Shown here piece by piece: positions 32,186 to 32,902 of a DNA stretch of 32,902 nucleotides. Origin of the DNA: Candidatus Acetatifactor stercoripullorum (lineage in GTDB: Bacteria; Bacillota; Clostridia; Lachnospirales; Lachnospiraceae); NCBI GenBank assembly GCA_019114005.1, contig DXGH01000034.1, positions 1 to 32,902 of the forward strand, read 5' to 3'. A model generated the notes under the pieces. That model was not told where the DNA came from and did no database searches. It worked only from the letters and a program-made list of their open reading frames with translations. The stretch's first letter is position 1. Each line of letters starts with the position of its first letter. The translations under genes were made by a program, and so were the position numbers.

Positions 32186-32441
32186 ATTCCACCAGCATTT
32201 CAATTTCAACAGGTAGCAGGTTTAACATACAGTTATAGGCCGCCTGCTGCCCCTGTTCCAGAGTCAGATCCCTTCCCACCTTTCCAAGCAGGTGTTTTCC
32301 GTCCCCGATATCGTTTCCACAGCCTGAGCAGTATAAGAGATGGTCGCCAAATTCCATTACCGGCGTATAGACGCCGCCCTTTGGCGGGGGCACCGGAAGC
32401 GTGATCCCCATTTCCTTCATTTTTTCATACACATCTGCCAT
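32175..32441 (-). CDS. RidA-family protein with internal deletion
   Basis: 88 residues starting MADVYEKMKEMGITLPVPPPKG, with AAGGAGG upstream. The N-terminal half (YTPVMEFGDHLLYCSGCG, GKVGRDLTLEQGQQAAYNCML) matches the YjgF/RidA subfamily of about 150 residues. Then NLL is joined directly to PVEIEMLVEYDD, which is the normal C-terminal strand. About 60-65 central residues are missing. The missing part should hold the RFVKLLTFV-type strand and the conserved Arg (PARSA-type) needed for imine/enamine deaminase activity. The reading frame is kept, so a short protein may still be made, but RidA activity is unlikely. It lies between the deacylase (14-nt gap) and the D-threonine-aldolase-like gene (11-nt overlap). 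Confidence 0.75.
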   Translation of the reverse strand: MADVYEKMKEMGITLPVPPPKGGVYTPVMEFGDHLLYCSGCGNDIGDGKHLLGKVGRDLTLEQGQQAAYNCMLNLLPVEIEMLVEYDD

Positions 32442-32455
32442 TTTCCTTTCCTCCT

Positions 32456-32902
32456 TCATCGCCTTACACGCAGATTCTTTCCGCTTCTGCTTCCCGTAAG
32501 CGCATCCTGCTTTACCGCAATTTCTCCATTTACAATACAATAATTCAATCCCTGTGCATAGACAGCCGGCTCCGCATAGGTAGCCCGATCCTTAAACTGT
32601 AGGGAATCAAAGACCAGAACGTCCGCCGCGGCGCCTACAAGCAGCCTTCCCCTGTCCTTAAGTCCCATTCTGTCCGCAGGCTGGCTGGTCATTTTTCGAA
32701 GGGCTTCCTCCAGAGTCAAGATTTTTCTCTCCCCCACATACTCCCGGAGCACCTTGGGAAAAGCGCCGTACATGCGGGGATGTGGCGTATCCGTATCCGC
32801 ATAAATGGCATCGGAGATAATGTTGGAATAAGGTAGGCGCGCCACCGTATCTATATCGTCCTGACACATGGACATGTTAATGATCGCCGTCTTTCCCTTC
32901 TC
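32456..32902 (-). CDS. N-acyl-D-amino-acid deacylase, C-terminal part (cut by window edge)
   Basis: Open frame running off the right edge; 148 codons plus stop are visible. The C-terminal part of an amidohydrolase-superfamily D-aminoacylase/N-acyl-D-glutamate deacylase: ARLPYSNIISDAIYADTDTPHPRMYGAFPKVL, REYVGERKILTLEEALRKMTSQPADRMGLKDRG, and LLVGAAADVLVFD, which is the returning small beta domain. The family hydrolyses N-acylated D-amino acids (or D-peptide-like compounds) to free D-amino acids, using zinc. The catalytic metal ligands are outside the window. First visible gene of a leftward operon with the RidA-like and D-threonine-aldolase-like genes. Confidence 0.85.
   Translation of the reverse strand, partial: EKGKTAIINMSMCQDDIDTVARLPYSNIISDAIYADTDTPHPRMYGAFPKVLREYVGERKILTLEEALRKMTSQPADRMGLKDRGRLLVGAAADVLVFDSLQFKDRATYAEPAVYAQGLNYCIVNGEIAVKQDALTGSRSGKNLRVRR

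Noticed and set aside
1..32902. CRISPR arrays, tRNA and rRNA genes
   Set aside because: No regularly spaced short repeats, tRNA cloverleaf signatures or rRNA segments were seen by eye on either strand.

Overview
The window looks like chromosomal DNA of a gut-type Clostridia, most likely a Lachnospiraceae relative. The reasons are the low/mid-GC Firmicutes ribosome binding sites (AGGAGG type), a MecA adaptor, a YesM/YesN-type sensor and AraC-response-regulator pair, CUT1 sugar ABC genes without their own ATPase, a 3H-domain NiaR, a PF06541 membrane protein and an agmatine-based polyamine cluster. No rRNA, tRNA, CRISPR array or phage module was seen. This is inference from gene content, read without database searches.

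Layout. 1-1390: decayed flank of a mobile element, with a large serine recombinase broken by frameshifts and deletions. 1457-5214: housekeeping genes (RluA-family pseudouridine synthase, mecA) and a MarR-MATE efflux operon with a textbook promoter and perfect palindromic operator. 5231-18359: a Gram-positive polysaccharide utilisation locus. A leftward operon carries a lipoprotein, two permeases, a cytosolic discoidin-like protein, a GH88 unsaturated glucuronyl hydrolase and a DUF2264 protein. A rightward operon carries a histidine kinase, an AraC-type response regulator and a heparinase II/III-family enzyme. No enzyme has a signal peptide, so short uronate-containing oligosaccharides are probably imported and finished in the cytoplasm. 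18482-20365: a duplicated PF06541 membrane protein and NiaR. 20382-21159: a MNT/HEPN toxin-antitoxin-like pair.

21263-30609 is a leftward polyamine region: SpeD, SpeA-type arginine decarboxylase, SpeE, an 83-residue FakA-like fragment, carboxy(nor)spermidine dehydrogenase, a terminator, a split LysO exporter, carboxy(nor)spermidine decarboxylase, agmatine deiminase and N-carbamoylputrescine amidase. It encodes arginine to agmatine to putrescine, then both known aminopropyl-adding chemistries (decarboxy-SAM and aspartate semialdehyde). 31067-32902: a D-amino-acid operon (N-acyl-D-amino-acid deacylase cut by the window edge, a RidA homologue with its middle missing, and a D-threonine-aldolase-like PLP enzyme).

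The most unusual non-coding feature is a 123-bp element present twice (11101-11223 and 24565-24687), 91% identical with no gaps and foldable end to end. One copy is inside the sugar ABC operon. The other fills the 5' leader of nspC downstream of a strong promoter.
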